This document shows positions 22,450 through 33,767 of a stretch of 64,000 nt of DNA, in pieces. Made by a program: the position numbers and the translations under genes. The notes under the pieces were generated by a model. That model saw nothing but the letters and a program-made list of their open reading frames with translations. It ran no database searches and was not told where the DNA came from. Location of the stretch: the NCBI RefSeq assembly GCF_036850765.1, contig NC_089496.1:48288113-48352112 (forward strand). The letters are read 5' to 3'. How positions within the stretch are numbered: the first letter of the stretch is position 1; each line of letters starts with the position of its first letter. The DNA is from Saccopteryx bilineata. Taxonomy: Eukaryota > Chordata > Mammalia > Chiroptera > Emballonuridae.

Positions 22450-23494
22450 TTTTACGTCTGTCCCACCTTTATGATCCTCCGAGGTCACCTGGGGAGACGT
22501 GGCGAAAGGCTCTGCTGGACGGGGCAGTGCTTACTGCTGAGCGCACCCTGTCCCCCAGGAAAGGACAGAGCGAATGCCAAAGGACCACCCTGGTCTTCCT
22601 GCCCCAACCCACACTGATGACTTCTTCCTACTGTCGGTGAGACTTCTGATTCAGAGAAAAACACATTTTGGAAGAAAATGGGAAAGAATAGCCTTCTAAT
22701 GGCACTAAGCTCATCAGAAAGAGACGACAAAATATATTCTTTAAAAGAGTTTCTCAAACATGCTTTTGTTTCATTTTAGAAAAAAAAACTACAAATTAAA
22801 CATGTATTAGAAAGTCCATAAGGATAGAACTTGGCTTTCTTTTTTGGGCCATAGTGGTTTTTGGAGCTGGAGGGACCTTAAAAATAAGGCAGATTAGAAG
22901 TTTTCAAATTTTTTTTAAGCAACAGAGTATTATATTTCAAAGAATGTCTTCTAAGGGATGCTAGGGCCTACCACCGATTTCAGAAGTAAAGGCTGCACTG
23001 AATGAGGGAGGGGACTAGTTCGTTTTCAGGGACAAAGTCCACCTCTACCTTCTTATCTCATCTCTGAGGGGACCAATGCTCCCACTTCCCAGATGAGGAC
23101 TGAGGCCAAAGCACTACTAAATCTTCAGGATTCCTTGCCCCTAATCCAGGGTTCTTTTTAAACCACATTAGGAAAAGCTTGATTGTCCCTGCCAACAAAA
23201 TGTCACCACTTGTCGATGTACCACGTTATTATGTCGCTCCGCTTTTGTTCTCTCTTTATCTGTCACAGATAGCGTATGCCTGATAGTCGCAGCAACATGA
23301 CAAGCCACAATTTCTCCTGGAGCTCTGCTCAGAGGCGAGCAAAAATCAGATGCAAATCCACCGAGAAACAAAAGGTCTAGGAAAATGCAAAGCCACTCAC
23401 AACTTCGCTTTGGAGGTTTATCTGCACTGTGATTTCCTAACCCAGCTTTTTAGGAACTCTTATGTGGTCAAACATCACTTAACTATATAGCGAC
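22450..23494. other. Unique sequence
   Basis: A possible very old repeat trace (GGAGCTGGAGGGACCTTAAA near 22865) is the only hint. Nothing else was seen. Confidence 0.45.
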
Positions 23495-23523
23495 ATGCAT
23501 ACATACATACATACATACATACA
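23495..23523 (+). repeat. (CATA)n
   Basis: Seven CATA units directly before a degraded family B SINE. Confidence 0.93.
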
Positions 23524-23544
23524 ACTGTGAATTTACAATAGTTC

Positions 23545-23819
23545 TCCAAGTCGCCAGGTTGCACGTGGGATCACCAACATGATCCATGGTCACTGGATTG
23601 AGCCCAAAGGTCACTGGCTTGAGCTCAAGGTCGCTGCTTGAGCAAGGGGTCATTGGCTCGGCTTGAGCTCCCCACTCAAGGCAAGTATGAGAAGTAATCA
23701 ATAAAAAACTAAAGTGAAGCAGCTGTAAGTTGATGTTTCTCATCTCTCTCATCCCCCCTCTCTCTCCCTTCCTGTCCCTCTCCCTCTCTCTCTCTCTCTG
23801 AAAAATAAAACAAAATAGT
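23545..23819 (+). mobile_element. Family B SINE, degraded, head lost
   Basis: The body motifs (GAGCCCAAAGGTCACTGGCT, GAGCAAGGGGTCATTGGCTC, AATCAATAAAAAACTAAAG, TTGATGTTTCTCATCTCTC) match the element at 40401. The tRNA-like head is unrecognisable. A (CATA)n repeat precedes it. Confidence 0.8.
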
Positions 23820-24025
23820 CCCCAAGTAGACATATGATCACTTAGCCTCAGTACTAGCCAGCCTCTGCATCGTCAGCATTAAGTACCCTACGGTCAGAGA
23901 GAAAGTGAGCTCCGTGCTCCTGGCAGAGTTCAAGGAGAAGCTGGATGACTGACAAGGGAGAAGGAATCAGGCATTCTAGGCATGAGAATGACCCCAGAGA
24001 GCCCTTCTGCCTTAAGATTTCATGA

Positions 24026-24250
24026 TTGAATAATAACCACAATAATGACAACTACTACCCTTACCAGTTCTTGAGGACCACCACGTGCCAAGCGCCACGC
24101 TCAGCACATCGCAAGTTGGTTCACTGCATCGACAACAAAACGCTTCAGAGTAGTTCACTCTTCCCATTTACAAGTGAAGACAGAAGAGGCTCCCAAAGGT
24201 CAGGTCACTTTTGCAAAGACATCCAGTTCATGAGTGACAGAGCCAGATTT
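24026..24250 (-). mobile_element. MIR, antisense
   Basis: CACGTGCCAAGCGCCACGCT, TCTTCCCATTTACAAGTGAA and TCATGAGTGACAGAGCCAGA follow antisense MIR. Confidence 0.7.
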
Positions 24251-24399
24251 TAAAAGCAGACCAGAGTACAAAGCTCATGTCTTTTCCCTCTGGTGCATCC
24301 CCTCCCTGCAGACATCTGAAGACAAGTAGAAGGGCGTATGACGGAGAGGGTGGGGCAGCAGGGGCACAGGTGGAGGGCTCACTAATTAGGGGGAAATTA

Positions 24400-24740
24400 G
24401 GAAGGCTACCGAGATAGTGGCAGTGACCTTTGAATGAACTCTTGAAGGTGGGTGAGGAGCAGTGACTTGGTTGAGTGGAGGCAGGTGGCCCCAGAAGAAG
24501 GGCACTGCATGAAAAGTCACACAGAGGCATGAGCAGGCATGGGGTGTCCACGATCCATGTGCGGAAATGCGTGACTACAGAGAGCAAGAGAAACTGCTGG
24601 AAGGGTCAGCCAGATGCTGGGGCCATGGCAGAAGCCTGGGCTCTCTCCTTCAGATGACCGGGAGCCGCGGTGGTTCTAAGCAGGGGGAGGCGTGGTCACA
24701 CGTGGAGGGGACTCGCTGTCCTGAATGTACATTCATCATG
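24400..24740 (-). mobile_element. L2 fragment, antisense
   Basis: GACCTTTGAATGAACTCTTG, then GCACTGCATGAAAAGTCACA and TTCTAAGCAGGGGGAGGCGTG, line up with the antisense L2 body, although strongly diverged. Confidence 0.55.
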
Positions 24741-26414
24741 CACCCAGGTCAGCTCTCTGGGAACCTGTGTGCAATGACCTTGGGGCGAAGGCTAACTAGG
24801 GCACAGAAGAGGAGTCCGGCTACCCAATGCAAACGAGCTCTTCGGGTTACAAAGAGGGAAAAACAGGACGAAGAAAAGCAGCCAAGTCAGAAAAAGCACA
24901 GCGTTATCTCCCATGAGCACCTCTCCTCCCTCTACAAGATTATACTCCTGGCTTTGACCTCCGTGAAGCCAGCCAGCGCCCTGCTACATTCTTTAGAACT
25001 TGGCAATGGCATCCGTGAGAGAGTCTATGAAGGGGGAAATTATGGAGAAGCATCTGGAATCTTGGAAGTCACACCACTGGGCACAGAACCACACCAAATA
25101 CTGCCCCATACATGCTGCCCACAGAGGCTCCTCTTGCCACTGGCTTTCCTTTCTAACAAGAGGTCTCCTTGGTGACAACTACGCTGCTTTTCCCTTTGTC
25201 ATCTTTTCTGTTTGGTTTTATGATTTGGGGCAGACTTTGTCCCAGGAGCCAGCTCCACTAGAGAAACAAGGTGCAGGAAGGCTAAACCCAGTTCACTGCC
25301 TGGCTAAACCCATCTGGAATGGGGCTCCGAGTAGCCAACATCTCAACTACCCAGAGAGTGGCCCAGAGAGGCGGGAAGAGGAGGTGAGAGCAGAGACAGG
25401 ATGCAGTCCCAGCTTGGGAGTGGTCTGACGTCATCTGCCTGTGACCCACAGGTTTGGCCCCTCTCTCTAGCAGGACCCTTCAGTGGCTCTGCCAGAAGCA
25501 GCTCATGGAACCCTCCAGAGCAGGTGGCACCAGCAAACGAAAGGGCTTGGACTGGCACTGAATCACAAGTGACCTAGAATAAGACACTTTTCTTCTTCAG
25601 CCCTGGCTGGCTGGGGCTCAGTGACCTTGGGATCCCTGTCCAGCTCTCGTACAATCTGATTAGAAACCCACCGCCTGGTCTGGGCTAACAGGCTTTTCAA
25701 GGGTCCAAAAAAGCTATAGGGAAACCTGAGTCTAGATATGACATAGATGTGTCTATAACAGACATTGCCTGGCCAATCAGAGATTTCCACCCAGATCTCA
25801 AACAAAGTGATTGGTCTGAAGGTGACACGTGACTAAAGCAGCTCCAGTCCTGCTTCCTTATGGGAGATTTGACGTGGCCAACGGGAAAGAATAAGGAGGT
25901 CTATTTCTCTTTTCTTTGAGATAAGAAGGTATAAGGCTTGAGGTTCTCTTGGCTCTGGGGTTATCTTTTTACCATGTGAATAAAGCATAACAGAAAAAAG
26001 ACACCAACACAGAGAAAAGCAGGAACTAAAAAGACAAAGAAAAAAGTGTGAAGGAATCTTTTGAGCACCTTGATCCTGTCATGCCTGAAGCCGAGCTACC
26101 CATGGCCTTTTAAGTTATAGGATCCAAATAATGCTCTCTCCTCCCATTTTTTTTTTCACTTACATTAGGCTGAATCAAATTTCCAAATAAAAGAATCCTA
26201 ATACAACTCCTGTTTTAGAGGGTCGCTATAAGGAGTTAAAAAAAAAAAACAAATAGCAATGCATGGCTAGGTCCTTCACTATTAGAGGCACTCCTCCTCC
26301 ATCTCATCCATCCAACAGGAAACTAAGGGAAGAAAACTGGAAAATGGTACAGGAACCTTGCAGTGGGCAGAGCACCCAGGGTAAATATAAGGAGGCTTCA
26401 TTGTCTTGATAAAT
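24741..26414. other. Unique sequence
   Basis: The 202-codon frame across 24567-25175 overlaps an L2 piece and shows no protein features. No repeat called. Confidence 0.5.
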
Positions 26415-26560
26415 AGATATGTTAATAATTTTGTTTCAACGTCATGACAATGACATCTCAAAACGTGCCCCATTACACACGCTAGCCCCTCAAAACAACC
26501 CTGAAGTGAGTGACACAGATATCATTACCATCCGCAGCTCAGAAACGAAGTGGACGAGGT
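26415..26560 (-). mobile_element. MIR fragment, antisense
   Basis: CCCCTCAAAACAACCCTGAA, then ATATCATTACCATCCGCAGC and TCAGAAACGAAG, match the middle of antisense MIR. Confidence 0.55.
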
Positions 26561-27280
26561 CTGAGAGGCCCGCCAACTTCCCTATGCCCGGTCTCCCTCC
26601 CAGCTGGCGCCCAGGCAGCATGACAGGGCGAGGCTGCCTGACTCCTGGCCCCCGCTGGTCACTCTGCCTCTCAGGACACACTGCCAACCCAGCAGAAGCA
26701 ACTTGGCTGTGCTAATGAAACTGAAATTTTTTGTTCGTGTAAAACTGCTGAGGCAACAGTCAGCCAAATTCTGACCCAAATGCACATAAATTAGCAGGTT
26801 GGTTGTTCTTCCTAAGCCTATAAAGCAGATTTGAATGCAGGGAACCCCTAAGCGTTGAAAGGGACCTTAGCGATCCCACTGCCCAAGGTCCTATGATACT
26901 GAGAGCAAGGAGCAGCACCTGGGGCAGTAACTGTTCCCAGGGCCCAGCTCCAGGTGGTGACAGAGCTGGAACCAGAAGTGGTGTCCCTAGACAGCCCAGT
27001 ACTCCATTATCTCTGAACTTCCTTCCCAGTCTCGAGAATGACTCCCACTTCCACTCCAGAATCTGGTCCAAGGGCACCTGGTGTGATGGGTGTGAGGGGG
27101 TCAAGAAAGGGACAAGGGCAGAGGCTAGACACACAGATGGCGATGGGCCTGCTCCCACGTGAAAGTTCCTAGGATGGAACCATGAAACTCTGTTGAGCAG
27201 GTATGTCGGAGATACAAAGAGAATTGAGATTCAATAAGTACGATTAATAAAGAAGGACAAAATATTTTTTCAAAAATGGT
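26561..27280. other. Unique sequence with one old repeat trace
   Basis: GTTGAAAGGGACCTTAGCGA near 26857, followed by TGCCCAAGGTC, suggests a MIR-like trace. Otherwise nothing. Confidence 0.4.
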
Positions 27281-27286
27281 TTCTGG

Positions 27287-27658
27287 GTCCTGGCCGGTTG
27301 GCTCAGTGGTAGAGCGTCGGCCTGGCGTGTAGAAGTCCCAGGTTTGATTCCCAGCCAGGGCACACAGGAGAAGCGCCCATCTGCTTCTCCACCCCTCCTC
27401 CTCTCCTTCCTCTCTGTCTCTCTCTTCCTCTCCTGCAGCCAAGGCTCCATTGGAGCAAAGTTGGCCCGGACGCTGGGGATGGCTCCATGGCCTCTGCCTC
27501 AGGTGCTAGAGTGGCTCTGGTCGCAACAGAGCGACGCCCCGGATGGGCAGAGCATCGCCCCCTGGTGGGCGTGCTGGGTGGGTCCCGGTCGGGTGCATGC
27601 AGGAATCTATCTGACTGCCTCCCTATTTCCAGCTTCAGAAAGATTAAAAAAAAAAAAA
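27287..27658 (+). mobile_element. Family A SINE, full length
   Basis: The flanking duplication is AAATGGTTTCTG / AAATGATTTCTG. It has no internal duplication. Confidence 0.92.
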
Positions 27659-27774
27659 TGATTTCTGAACTGCAACCACAGAAGAAGATTTACAGATTCA
27701 TGTCTCTGTTATCAGATGTGGGGGCTGAGGGGGAGAGAGCCTCCCAAACAAATTAATACTGGGACCTTTTGAAC

Positions 27775-27880
27775 TCATTCATTCATTCATTCGACAAACA
27801 TTGCTGAGCCCTTACTCTGTGCCAGGCAGGCGTATGTGACAGTAGGTGTGCAGTAATCAATAAAAAAATCCAGTGGTGTG
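27775..27880 (-). mobile_element. L2 3' end, antisense, with (CATT)n
   Basis: A short ATTC repeat precedes GACAAACATTGCTGAGCCCT, then TACTCTGTGCCAGGCAGGCG. Confidence 0.65.
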
Positions 27881-28014
27881 CCATGGAGTGCCAGTCTAAC
27901 TGCAGAAACCATCCTGAACAGATTATCAAATAACAAATACATCATTGTAAAAGTGAGTCCAAGATGGAGGACAGTGGGGGTGGAACCTATTGTATTTATA
28001 AACAAATTAGCACT

Positions 28015-28460
28015 TCAGTCAGCTATTGCTGTGTAACAAACCACCCCCCATAATTTAGTGGCTCAGGACCACAGCAATCATTTTTCTCTCTCATGATGCC
28101 GTGGTCTCCAGTTCTCCTGCTGGTCTTGTTTGGGGTCGCTTGTGCAGCTGCAGTCAGATGACAATTAAAGCTAGACTATCCAACACGGTCTCACTCACAT
28201 GTCTGGGGCCCTCCCAGAAACAGCTGGGAGGCAAGGACCTCTCCCTCGCTCTCTCCACGTGGTCTCTCCATGTGGCTAGCTTAGACATCTTTAGGTGGCA
28301 GCGGAATTGTGAGAGCCAGTGTTCTAAGAAGGACAGGCCCAGAGCTGGACCAGTCTCAGTTCTGCCCCATTTGGTTGGGTACAGCCCTGAATCAAGGGCA
28401 AGAGAAATAGACTCCACCTCCCACTGGGGGAGGGGATAGTGACAAATTTTATAGCCATCC
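28015..28460 (+). mobile_element. Ancient interspersed repeat, family not resolved
   Basis: GCTATTGCTGTGTAACAAAC and CACCCCCCATAATTTAGTGG at the start, CTCACTCACATGTCTGGGGC in the middle and AATAGACTCCACCTCCCACT at the end form a pattern I know from a common placental repeat. I cannot name the family with confidence. Confidence 0.55.
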
Positions 28461-28469
28461 TTAATCCAC

Positions 28470-28900
28470 ACAGGTGGTCAGGGATAGCCTTCATGAGCAG
28501 GTGGCATCTGAGCCAAGACCTAAAGATGGAAAAGTAGTCATTCAAATAACAAGTAGGAGGAAAAACATTTCTGACAAGAAGGAACAGCATGTGCAAAGAC
28601 TCTGAGCGAGAAGGATGTGGTCAAGCAATCGGAAGGAGGTAAGTTGTGCTGGGGTGAGGTGGCCAAGGGAAGAGTGGCCTGAGAGGAGGTGGGAGAGGCG
28701 GGTAGGTAGGGGCTGTAGCTGAGCCCTGGGGCCACATGGAAGGTCTGGCTTTCATTTGAGGTACAATAGGTAATCATGGACGGATTTCAACAGAGGATGC
28801 ATGTTTATAAAAGACTACTCTGGTTGCTATGTGAAGAATGGTTGGAAAGGAGCAAGCACGTCCCCTGGCTTAATGAGAGATGCTAAGTGACCTCAAAAAG
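28470..28900 (-). mobile_element. L2 fragment, antisense
   Basis: GGTGGCATCTGAGCCAAGAC, GGAACAGCATGTGCAAAGAC, TTTCAACAGAGGATGCATG and ACTACTCTGGTTGCTATGTG occur in the antisense L2 order over about 400 bp. Confidence 0.75.
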
Positions 28901-30025
28901 TGACCTGAACTGAGGAGAGACTCTAGCTCCAGCATCCAAATCTGTGACAATGCTGAACAGATCCATCAGTGATGAGGAGCTCATTTCCCTGCTGCTGATG
29001 GTATTGCCATAGCGTCCACGAGATTAGTGTCCTGGAGGGCAGAGACCACAGACATCTCGTCTGTCATTGTCCTCCTCTCCCCCTGCCCCCGCTCCCGTGC
29101 ATCACAGACCAACGGACCAACTGAGCTGCTCTGAGAAGGACTGTGACACATATTTCATTTATGGCCCAAGGCGGTTCCTGTCAAGTAAACGCTATTAAAG
29201 AGCAAGCCTGGGGCATAGAAACAGAGGAATCCTCACCTGGACCCAAAGCTCAGGCGGGGCTACTCGGGAAAGGCAGGGAGGCGCTGGCTTAGCTCCTGGT
29301 GTCTAAAGGGTTAACTTTCCATTATCTGGCAGCTGCCCTCAGTCCCTGCAGATAAGTGAAATCTTACTTTTTTGAGTGAGTCAACACCCAAGGGGAATGA
29401 AGGAGAATAAACTATTCCTGACAGTATTTTCAAAATTGTCCTTGGGGACAACTCAACGGCCCATTCGAGTTCCTGTGATTCTCAGAAGTGATCGGAGTTC
29501 TAAGACAGGAGAGTAAGAGAATCCATTTCCATGGATGCCTTCCACCCACACGCCTCTGACACATCCGGGCTAATAAAAAAGACCCTGAAAGCACCTTGAT
29601 TTGGTCCATAATCCTTTACACACACAGACGGACAGACTCATCAGAGGTTGAAATATGCTTATATTTCTACACCTGAGATATAAACAGACTCGAATAAGCA
29701 GGGAATGGGGCTTGATTTATGGAGGGGAAGGGAAAGTAGAGACACAATTTAAAAGTAATTAGCATGCAGGGCACATCTTAGCAAGAGACTCTGAAAGTAA
29801 GCGCCTCCATGCTGCCCAAATCTCCACGGAACCAGGTAGACACTAGTGTGCAGACTGCAGTTGTGTGGCTTCCCCACTGCCTGGCTAAATGCAAAGGAAG
29901 AAATGAGCATTATGCTCCTCGGTGGAGTTTAGGAAGTAGTTAGGAGGATTTTAACCAAAGCATTGAAAGGAGAGAGTGCTGAGTCCTTGGAAACAGCTCC
30001 AATCAAGTCAATAAAGAGCCTATTA
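28901..30025. other. Unique sequence with GATA/E-box cluster
   Basis: TTATCT (29322), CAGCTG (29330) and AGATAAG (29350) lie within 35 bp. No repeat covers 29160-30000. See the related observation in the findings. Confidence 0.4.
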
Positions 30026-30394
30026 CCCTGGCCGGTTGGCTCAGCAGTAGAGCATCGGCTCAGTGTGTGAAAGTCCCGGGTTCAATTCCTGGCCAGGGCA
30101 CACAGGGGAAGTGCCCATCTGCTTCTCCACCCTTCCCCCTCTCCTTTCTCTCTATCTCTCTCTTCCCCTCCTGCAGCCAAGGCTCCATTGGAGCAAAGTT
30201 GGCTTAGGCGCTGAGGACGGCTCCATGGCCTCTGCCTCAGGTGCTAGAATGGCTCCAGTAGCATCGGAGCAACACCCCAAATGGGCCAAGCATCACCCAC
30301 TGGTGAGCATGCCGGGTGGATCCCAGCAGGGTGCATGCAGAAGTCTGTCTGTCTGCCTCCCCACTTCTCCCTTCAGGAAAAAAAAAAAAAAAAA
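30026..30394 (+). mobile_element. Family A SINE, full length
   Basis: The flanking duplication is GAGCCTATTA / GATCCTATTA. It has no internal duplication. It is among the more diverged copies (CACCCACTGGTGAGCATGCC). Confidence 0.9.
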
Positions 30395-30709
30395 GATCCT
30401 ATTAGAAGCCATTAGGCTTTCACTATGGGCCAACCAAACAGAGCCTTCTGAATCAATCAGTCTCTAAATAAGAAAGATTTCACTTGCTATTTCCCCTCTC
30501 TGGCCCCAGCTCAAAGAACACTTATGAAATCAGCCCCCACCTCTCCATCCACTAACAGAGCAGAAGCATCCTCTGCGCCCTATACAAAAATCAGTCTCCT
30601 GTGTCTGGAGATGCAAATCTTACTTACCAGATTAATAATTTCCTGCATACTCTTGTTCTATATATGATCCAATCTATCAGAAGCCAACCATTGTGTAAAT
30701 GTACCATAG

Positions 30710-31190
30710 CATTTATCTCTACACAGTGGAATACTACACAGCCATAAAAAAAGGAAATCTTACCCTTTTTTTTTTGACAGCATGGATGGACCCGGAGAGC
30801 ATTAGGCTCAGTGAAATAAACCAGTCAGAAAAAGATAAGTACCGTATGATCTCACTTGTATATGGACTCTAATTAACAAAATGAGCTAACAAGTAAAACA
30901 GAGACAGGCTCATACATACAGAGCAGGCTAACAGCTGTGGGTAGGGGATGGGTGAGGGGGTGGAGGAATTGAGCAAAAAAAGGACAAAAAAACTCATGGA
31001 CACAAACAACAGTGTGGTGATTACTGGGGGCAGGGGAGGCAGAGGAGGGTATGGGGGGAAATGGTCACGGATGAAGACTTGAACACACAATACAGTGTAT
31101 AGAACTGTGTTGTAGAATCGCACACCTTGTACCTGTACCATGATATTAATCAGTGTCACCCCAATAAATTCAATTAAAAAAAAAAAAAAA
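30710..31190 (+). mobile_element. L1 3' end: last part of ORF2 and 3' UTR
   Basis: The segment GTGGAATACTACACAGCCAT, then AGCATGGATGGACC and AAATAAACCAGTCAG, is the well-known L1 ORF2 C-terminal region. Stops and a poly(T) expansion interrupt it. The UTR ends TCACCCCAATAAATTCAATT plus poly(A) at 31176-31190. It is 5'-truncated and a SINE follows directly. Confidence 0.9.
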
Positions 31191-31197
31191 AGAAAGA

Positions 31198-31643
31198 GCC
31201 CTGGCCGGTTGGCTCAGCGGTAGAGCGTCGGCCTAGCGTGCGGAGGACCCGGGTTCGATTCCCGGCCAGGGCACATAGGAGAAGCGCCCATTTGCTTCTC
31301 CACCCCTCCGCCGCACTTTCCTCACTGTCTCTCTCTTCCCCTCCCGCAGCCAAGGCTCCATTGGAGCAAAGATGGCCCAGGCGCTGGGCATGGCTCTGTG
31401 GCCTCTGCCTCAGGCGCTAGAGTGGCTCTGGTCGCAATATGGCGACGCCCAGGATGGGCAGAGCATCGCCCCCTGGGGGGCAGAGCACCGCCCCTGGTGG
31501 GCGTGCCGGGTGGATCCCGGTGGGGCGCATGCGGGAGTCTGTCTGACTGTCTCTCCCTGTTTCCAGCTTCAGAAAAATGAAAAAAAAAAAACCAAACAAA
31601 AAAAAACAAAAACAAAAAAACAAACATAAAAAAAAAAGAAAGA
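31198..31643 (+). mobile_element. Family A SINE inserted in the tail of an L1
   Basis: It starts directly after the L1 poly(A) at 31176-31190. The head is an almost perfect tRNA-like sequence, and the copy has the internal duplication and the CCGCCGC variant in the CT-rich part. The long A-rich tail contains AAAC interruptions. It shares these traits with the copies at 48037 and 54283. Confidence 0.92.
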
Positions 31644-33059
31644 AACCAACCATTTCTGCCAGATCAATTCCAAGCAATTCCTAAAGATGCAGCCAGAACC
31701 TGGGGCGTCTGACCACTGTCCCTCTTTATTGATGTATTGCAGGGTTTAGCTGTCTCTCACGGCGGGCTGCAACCAGCTGGTCAGAGAGGCCATTTCAATG
31801 CGCCACCTTTTCAAAGTCAAACTCGGTCAAGGATTTATGGATCAGTCACTCCTGGTGCTTTGGAACTTTATTTGATAACTGTGGCTTTTAGAAACAACAC
31901 TCTCATCAAAGGAAAATGTGCGTATGTGGAGAGATGGGCAGGGAGGCTTACCTCATTCAATTAGATCATAAATGTGATTAGAATTCAGCGACAGCCTGCT
32001 TCCCTCAATTACTAGCCAGCCCTGGATGCCACGATTAGTGAGTGCACGTTTCAAACATACAAGAAAGGAGAGGAGACGGAGAAAAAGGAAGAAAAGGGAA
32101 CTCTTCCTAAGAAGGCGGCAGCATGGTTCAAGGCCAAAAGATGTTTCTGAAAATGCAATGATTGTATGTACTTCCCTTTCTCTCTCTTTTTTTTAAACCA
32201 GTTAAGCAGGTGCTTAAATTTGAGAGCTTATCAGAGTTTGCTCTTCAAAAGTCCATGCCAAGCTTTATTCTGGGCATCTTGGCAGCGGCTGGTGCCGCGT
32301 CATTTTGTGCCCTGGCTGAGCCCATGTCACCTGGCATTTGCAAACATTCGGGCCACGCTAGTCTTGTGGGCGGATCTCCCAGGCGGCTGGGCCCCCCACC
32401 CCAGCCCCCCCACAGCGGCCAGGCGGCCTCATTTGTCCCAGCTGCTGCTAACCAACTTGCCAAATCAATATCCCGCCGGAGGCGCTTTCACAGCCCATAC
32501 AGAGCACTCCCGGGGCTCTGTGACGTCCTCCATCAGTGTTTGCAACACCGAGGAAAATCCCTCTTTGCACCGCCCCCGGAGGGCTCTGACCTCACTCCAG
32601 CCCAGCAGGCTTGCTTGCCTGTCTTTAATCACCCGTGACATGGTGCAGGGATGAAGCCGCGCGGAGGGAGCTGCTGCAGCTGCTGTGTGGAAATAACCCA
32701 CCGGGACAACCAGATGCAACGCATGCTCTTCACCTTAGAAGGGAAGTAACATTTTGGAGCACGATTCCTCTCTGGCCTGTCTCCAAGGGATGAGAGAGAA
32801 TGAGAAAGAGAGAGAGAGAGAGAGAGAATACCCCTCCTACCCTTCCTGCTCTGGGCCGGCAAGGACCGTGCAATGCAGCCGGAAGAAAAGGAACAGCATC
32901 AATAATGCATCAGGACCCAGGGCTGATATATTTTCAGCTCTCTTGGTAACTGAGGAGTTGTCAAAATGTGCGGACAGAGCCGCCCCCGCCTACTAAAAAG
33001 GGCAGGTTTAACCTTGAGTCATATTCAAGGACATTGCCAATCTCTTCCCTCCCCCCAAC
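31644..33059. other. Unique sequence, candidate conserved noncoding block
   Basis: There is no transposon over 1.4 kb, which is long for this window. It includes TAAT/ATTA-rich sequence at 31955-32010 and a moderately CpG-bearing stretch at 32270-32640. The overlapping open frames (158 and 162 codons) have no recognised domain. Confidence 0.4.
32802..32828 (+). repeat. (AG)n
   Basis: AGAGAG run of about 12 units. Confidence 0.9.
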
Positions 33060-33245
33060 ATAAATATTGCTACCAACGTGAGCAGTAGTAATAATAGCCT
33101 TAGTATAGGGATAATAAAAATAGTTACTATTCGTGGTATGGTGTGTTACCACCATCTGCAGGTATGGTGTCCCATGGAACCCTCACACTGAAACTTCACT
33201 TGCCTGAGCTCATACAGTAAATGGCAGAGCTGGACTTGAACTGAA
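33060..33245 (-). mobile_element. MIR fragment, antisense
   Basis: TGGAACCCTCACACTGAAAC followed by AGTAAATGGCAGAGCTGGAC is the antisense MIR 5' part. A run of TAATAATAG-type sequence precedes it. Confidence 0.5.
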
Positions 33246-33544
33246 TTCTGCCCCTGACCTACAATGGTGTCTCTCAGAAGCGGGTATTTATTGTGTGTTG
33301 AGTTGGGAGGCTTACTCTATGTGTCTGGTCAATGAACAGCCCTCTCACCTGAAGCCCTCTGATGAGGGTATGCTGGCTTTGCAATTATAGACCACCTCAA
33401 TCCATCTTTAAGTAGCTTTACAAATGAGGCCAAGAAGAGAAAGCAGAGAGGAGACCACTGGCCCAAGGCCGCACCTGCGGACATCCACTACACTACAATA
33501 TAGAGGAGCCTGCCGTGAGAACCCTCGGGAGCCACTCTCTAAGC

Positions 33545-33759
33545 CGGTGGTTCTCACCCTTTCTAATGCTGTGACCCCGCAATACAGTTTCCTCATGTTG
33601 CGGTGACCCCAAACCAAAAAACAATTTTGGTGGCTACTTCATAACTGTAATTTTGCTACAGTTATGATTCGGAATGTAAATACCTGATATGCATTATGTA
33701 TTTTCCGATGGCTTTAGGCGACCCCGCCGGAGTCGCGACCCACAGGTTGAGAACCGCTG
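33545..33759 (+). mobile_element. SPIN-type hAT MITE
   Basis: This 215-bp element starts CGGTGGTTCTCACC and ends GGTTGAGAACCGCTG. It is flanked by a perfect 8-bp duplication, CTCTAAGC. Its ends, the GTCGCGACCCACAGGTTGAG stretch and the TTTTCCGATGGCTTTAGGCG stretch match the SPACE INVADERS (SPIN) hAT family, known for horizontal transfer among tetrapods. It has no transposase, so it is a short internally deleted copy. Several ends are mutated relative to each other, so it is not freshly inserted. Confidence 0.8.
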
Positions 33760-33767
33760 CTCTAAGC

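Noticed and set aside
24567..25175. 202-codon plus-strand frame
   Set aside because: It overlaps an L2 fragment and has no family features.
31198..31270. tRNA gene
   Set aside because: A- and B-boxes are present here and in every SINE head, but the sequences continue into SINE bodies with poly(A) tails and target duplications. None is a free tRNA gene.
32162..32654. Overlapping 158- and 162-codon plus-strand frames
   Set aside because: Both are open at once in a GC-rich stretch. No recognised protein, so kept only as possible regulatory sequence.
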